Source: an uncultured Bacilli bacterium (GTDB lineage: Bacteria > Bacillota_I > Bacilli_A > RF39 > UBA660). From it: a stretch of 6,091 nt of DNA. Made by a program: the position numbers and the translations under genes. This document shows, one piece after another, positions 3,930 through 6,091 of this stretch (position 1 is the first letter of the stretch; every line of letters starts with the position of its first letter). The stretch spans positions 1-6,091 of the forward strand of contig CALVUV010000079.1 of the NCBI GenBank assembly GCA_944363685.1. The letters run 5' to 3'. Under the pieces are notes generated by a model. It did not search any database. It was not told where the DNA came from and saw only the letters and a program-made list of their open reading frames with translations.

Positions 3930-4877
3930 CACCTTGTCTGCAAATCCTTCTTTAAGATAAGTTCCATCATTAAGTTTTAAGAATCCATTTTCTGTTCCAA
4001 CAACGTATATAATTTCTCCTCTTGGTGCTAGTCTAACTACACTTGAATTTAAATTTGCACTTGATCTAATATTAGGATAATTACAATTTACTCTATATGC
4101 TATGCCTTGTACTTGATTACTAGATGTACTCTCATCAATTCCAGCAATATAAGTATCATATCCCATATTGTTTAAAGTTTTCGCTATATTTTTTGCATTG
4201 TCAACATTTTCAAAAGCACCACATTGAACTTTATATAAGCCATCTTCTGTTATAATACATGTATCAACACCCTTGCTTTTAATTTCGTTTGCTAGCTTAT
4301 CAGCATTTTCTTTTTTACTAAATGCTCCGGCTTGTACTTTATAAAGATTGTCATTATTACTAGAATTAGAATTTAATCCTAATTTTTCATTAACTTTTGC
4401 AACTATATAATCTAGTTTACTTCTAACATAATCACCAGGGCAATATGTGTTTGCATACATTGAATGCCATACAAGATTTTGACCTTTTACGCATTTACCT
4501 AAATTATTTCTTTTAAATATGTCAGCAATCAAATCTATTGCTTTATTTAAAACCACATCAGAAATAGGATAATTTCCACTAGCAACACTATTAGATAATT
4601 CAATACTTACAGATTTACAATTGCTATCCCAATTAGCATTAGCCCAAGCTGTATTATATTCATCTACATATAGTCCGACTTCTCCGTCTTTACCTATACC
4701 ATAATTAGAACTTGCTCCTCTTCCAGCTTGTTGAAATATTCTTCCACATTGTTCAGCTGACAAAACTCCAGCCATGTGATGAAGAGCTACCATTTCAATA
4801 TTTCTTCCACTACGTCCTTTAGTATAATTTCCTTCTGCACACCACACAGTAGTATTTACTAAACTTGAGTTACTCAT
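3927..4877 (-). CDS. Endolysin: N-acetylmuramoyl-L-alanine amidase with SPOR and SH3b domains
   Basis: This 316-residue enzyme cuts the amide bond between muramic acid and the stem peptide to release progeny. Residues about 8-165 are an Amidase_2 (T7 lysozyme/PGRP-like) domain. Likely zinc ligands are His33 (in ALHHMAG), His138 (VWHSM) and Cys146 (YCPGDY), with Tyr59 (SSNYGIG) and Glu93 (SIEL) near the active site. A linker rich in Asn/Ser leads to a SPOR-type domain built of two repeats, LYKVQAGAF (178-209) and LYKVQCGAF (214-246), and then an SH3b-like domain (about 258-314). SPOR and SH3b should target the cell wall. There is no signal peptide, so export depends on the holin. The start is placed at the third in-frame ATG (4877), because the first two overlap the Shine-Dalgarno spacing. 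It overlaps the upstream 27-aa ORF by 8 nt. Confidence 0.93.
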   Translation of the reverse strand: MSNSSLVNTTVWCAEGNYTKGRSGRNIEMVALHHMAGVLSAEQCGRIFQQAGRGASSNYGIGKDGEVGLYVDEYNTAWANANWDSNCKSVSIELSNSVASGNYPISDVVLNKAIDLIADIFKRNNLGKCVKGQNLVWHSMYANTYCPGDYVRSKLDYIVAKVNEKLGLNSNSSNNDNLYKVQAGAFSKKENADKLANEIKSKGVDTCIITEDGLYKVQCGAFENVDNAKNIAKTLNNMGYDTYIAGIDESTSSNQVQGIAYRVNCNYPNIRSSANLNSSVVRLAPRGEIIYVVGTENGFLKLNDGTYLKEGFADKV

Positions 4878-4953
4878 CAACATCATCTCCTTTATTATTT
4901 GAAAATTCTTTCTCTTGTTCTTCAGTTAAAACAATTTTTTCTTTGTCTTTCAT
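4870..4953 (-). CDS. 27-residue acidic ORF overlapping the endolysin start
   Basis: ATG at 4953-4951 to TAA at 4872-4870 encodes 27 residues, starting MKDKEKIVLTEEQEKEF and ending DDVDE. It is highly charged, with no membrane segment. A good Shine-Dalgarno (AAGGAGTGA) lies eight bases upstream. Its end overlaps the endolysin start in ATGAGTAA, and the endolysin ribosome-binding site lies within it, so translation of the two is probably coupled. It may be a leader ORF that sets endolysin output, or a small protein of the lysis cassette. No family is recognised with certainty. Confidence 0.65.
   Translation of the reverse strand: MKDKEKIVLTEEQEKEFSNNKGDDVDE
4887..4893 (-). promoter_or_regulatory. 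Endolysin ribosome-binding site (selects start at 4877)
   Basis: AAAGGAG on the minus strand runs straight into ATGATG (4886-4881), leaving no spacing or only three bases for those starts, but nine bases for the ATG at 4877-4875. The last is the physiological spacing, so the endolysin is 316 rather than 319 residues. The site lies inside the upstream 27-aa ORF. Confidence 0.75.
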
Positions 4954-4974
4954 AAAAATCACTCCTTTTTTTAT

Positions 4975-5014
4975 AAAAAAATAAAGAGATTACTCATAAT
5001 TGAATAATCTCTTT
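4975..5014 (-). terminator. Hairpin terminator or attenuator between holin and endolysin
   Basis: AAAGAGATTA (4983-4992) and TAATCTCTTT (5005-5014) form a perfect 10-bp stem with a 12-nt loop that can pair three more bases. On the minus strand it is followed by A and seven T (4981-4975), so it should terminate leftward transcription 22 bp before the 27-aa ORF. On the plus strand it is followed by three more T after the stem, so it may act both ways. Confidence 0.75.
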
Positions 5015-5027
5015 TTTAGTTTAAAAT

Positions 5028-5048
5028 AATGGCTTTCATATTGCCATT
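5028..5048 (-). other. Second hairpin upstream of the lysis-cassette terminator
   Basis: AATGGC (5028-5033) and GCCATT (5043-5048) form a 6-bp stem with a 9-nt loop, followed on the minus strand by ATTTTAAA, a weak U-tract. With the hairpin at 4983-5014 it makes two stems in tandem in the 129-bp gap between holin and 27-aa ORF. Confidence 0.45.
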
Positions 5049-5082
5049 TTAAGCTACTTTTTTAAGTTAAGTAATATAGTTA

Positions 5083-5289
5083 CTATACTTCATTTTTAGC
5101 TTTATTATAACTATCAGTTGAAATTTTTAAAATTACACCTAAAAATGTATCAACTGCTGTAATAGTACCTACTATTTGCTCTGCATAAGGAAATCCCCAT
5201 ATACTTGCTAATGCAAAATATAAAGTACCTATTGCTGGTAATACTATCTGTGCTATATATTTTAATATATCATACATTTTATTACTCAT
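5083..5289 (-). CDS. Phage holin, Dp-1 type
   Basis: The 68-residue protein matches the phage_holin_Dp1 pattern: a short N-terminus MSNKMYDILKYIAQ, two hydrophobic segments at about 8-30 (QIVLPAIGTLYFALASIWG) and 36-56 (EQIVGTITAVDTFLGVIL), and a charged tail (KISTDSYNKAKNEV). The WGFPYAEQ turn between the helices is characteristic. Holins of this type collect in the membrane and open holes that let the endolysin reach the wall. AAGGAG lies nine bases before the ATG, inside the last codons of the upstream gene, whose stop is two bases away, so the pair is coupled. The length is normal for the family. Confidence 0.88.
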   Translation of the reverse strand: MSNKMYDILKYIAQIVLPAIGTLYFALASIWGFPYAEQIVGTITAVDTFLGVILKISTDSYNKAKNEV

Positions 5290-5291
5290 AA

Positions 5292-5546
5292 TTAAACACT
5301 CCTTTTCTCTAAATCATCTATTCTATGATTTACTACTTTCATTTTTTCTTCAAGCACTGGAACACGTTGTGCAAAATTGTTATGCGCTCGTACTTCTCTA
5401 GTTAATTCTTCTATTTTTGTATCTGTAACGGCTTGCTGAACATTTAATTGATTTTCTATTTTTTTATTACTTGACATATTAGAAAATATTACTCCTATTA
5501 ATGAAAGTCCACCAGTTATTAAAGCCACTAAAATTGAATTATCCAT
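5292..5546 (-). CDS. N-anchored coiled-coil membrane protein of the lysis cassette (XhlA-like)
   Basis: This 84-residue protein has one N-terminal membrane helix (about 4-22, ILVALITGGLSLIGVIF) and then a long amphipathic, probably coiled-coil segment (28-82) with KIEELTREVRAHNNFAQRV and VLEEKMKVVNHRIDDLEK. Proteins with this layout occur next to holins in many Bacillota phages and are annotated as holin-associated, DUF7365-like or hemolysin XhlA-like. Classical XhlA has its membrane helix at the C-terminus, so the polarity here is reversed. It likely partners the holin just downstream; direct function is unproven. GAGG lies nine bases upstream of the ATG. Confidence 0.75.
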   Translation of the reverse strand: MDNSILVALITGGLSLIGVIFSNMSSNKKIENQLNVQQAVTDTKIEELTREVRAHNNFAQRVPVLEEKMKVVNHRIDDLEKRSV

Positions 5547-5579
5547 AAGTTCACACCTCTTCTGTTTCAGACTTTCAGT

Positions 5580-6050
5580 TTATTCTATTACTTCTTGCCA
5601 AGCGTTAGGATAAGCATCAGGAGACCACACACAACCATTCATTTCGCATATATATTTCTTACCGTTGTATGTTATCTTATCTTTTTCATTATATGCATCA
5701 TGCGCTCCATTAGGTTGCACAAATTGTGGATATTCTTCTTCTGTAGGTGCTTCTGATATTTCTACTTGCTGACCTAATTTTTCAATTGCGTCTTTTAAAG
5801 CAGACATACCAATAGCATTTGCGTTTACAGTTTCTTTTAAAGTATCTATTTCTTCAAAAGCTTTGTCTATTTGTTCTTGTAAAGGTTTATAACTATTCTC
5901 TACAAGTGCGTTCTCTCTTGCTAAATCAATAAGCGCTTGTTTTTCCTCATCACTTAATTTACTCTGTAGCCATATTGCATCTATTTTACTAAGTAAATCT
6001 TCTAATTTAAAGTTTTTACTTAATATTACATTTTTTATTATTTCATACAT
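5580..6050 (-). CDS. Tail-associated protein with C-terminal carbohydrate-binding module
   Basis: The 156-residue protein begins with an XkdW-like helical segment (MYEIIKNVILSKNF, then LEDLLSKIDAIW). A coiled-coil stretch follows (55-96, with TLKETVNANAIGMSALKDAI). It ends with a compact module at about 106-155 like CBM5/12 chitin-binding type domains, with aromatic residues Tyr107, Tyr128, Trp142 and Trp151 and a possible Cys135-Cys140 pair. Such proteins close the tail gene block just before holin genes, and the module probably binds host surface glycans or decorates the tail tip. AGGAGG lies seven bases before the ATG. Its stop is 33 bp from the next ATG, consistent with one late operon. 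Confidence 0.8.
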   Translation of the reverse strand: MYEIIKNVILSKNFKLEDLLSKIDAIWLQSKLSDEEKQALIDLARENALVENSYKPLQEQIDKAFEEIDTLKETVNANAIGMSALKDAIEKLGQQVEISEAPTEEEYPQFVQPNGAHDAYNEKDKITYNGKKYICEMNGCVWSPDAYPNAWQEVIE

Positions 6051-6061
6051 ACTAATTCCTC

Positions 6062-6091
6062 CTAATTTTCTGTGACATTATCAATTTGCGC
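6062..6091 (-). CDS. C-terminal end of an upstream late gene (cut by window edge)
   Basis: One minus-strand frame from the edge reads AQIDNVTEN and stops at TAG (6064-6062), twelve bases before the next ATG, with the AGGAGG site overlapping its end. This spacing fits the compact late operon, and the gene is probably a tail protein. Only nine residues are visible and a second frame stays open to 6052, so the call is tentative. Confidence 0.5.
   Translation of the reverse strand, partial: AQIDNVTEN

Overview
This window looks like the integration, immunity and lysis region of a temperate tailed phage of a low-GC Bacillota host, most likely in the Clostridia or a neighbouring class. The DNA is very AT-rich by eye, ribosome-binding sites are strong (AGGAGG or AAAGGAG types), and the predicted proteins are familiar types from Gram-positive phages: Cro-like regulator, S24-peptidase repressor, AP2-like tyrosine integrase, Dp-1-type holin and amidase endolysin.

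Positions 1-492 hold the start of the early region on the minus strand (a truncated ORF and a Cro-like gene) and the divergent genetic switch. Two near-consensus sigma-A promoters point away from each other. Between and on them lie 13-bp operator-like dyads, with a further, very symmetrical copy inside the 3' end of the cro-like gene about 250 bp away. Positions 493-1910 (+) hold a self-cleaving type CI/LexA-like repressor and, 14 bp on, a zinc-ribbon/glycine-zipper/SHOCT protein sitting where phages often carry lysogen-expressed cargo. Positions 1911-2045 contain a hairpin and a probable integrase promoter centred in an inverted repeat. Positions 2046-3227 (+) encode the integrase, whose start is 43 codons inside the longest open frame.

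Positions 3219-3441 look like a complete, unsplit attP: two pairs of TTGCATTA arm-type repeats, each pair at 11-bp spacing, bracket a candidate core with 7-bp imperfect inverted arms around a 7-bp GC-rich overlap, plus six helically phased CTATA/CTATG boxes on the side away from int. The geometry resembles lambda attP. Because int lies on one side and the lysis genes on the other with no host DNA between, the sequence is more likely a free phage genome, a circular replicon or a tandem prophage junction than a simple integrated prophage.

Positions 3442-3740 (-) carry a lone 64-aa cysteine-containing gene of unknown function, isolated from the late genes by a strong terminator at 3741-3766. Positions 3870-6091 (-) are the end of the late operon, read right to left: the last codons of an unknown gene, a tail-associated protein with a carbohydrate-binding module, an N-anchored coiled-coil membrane protein, a Dp-1-type holin, a terminator-like hairpin, a 27-aa ORF translationally overlapped with the endolysin, and the amidase/SPOR/SH3 endolysin. 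The cI-int block and the late block converge on attP.
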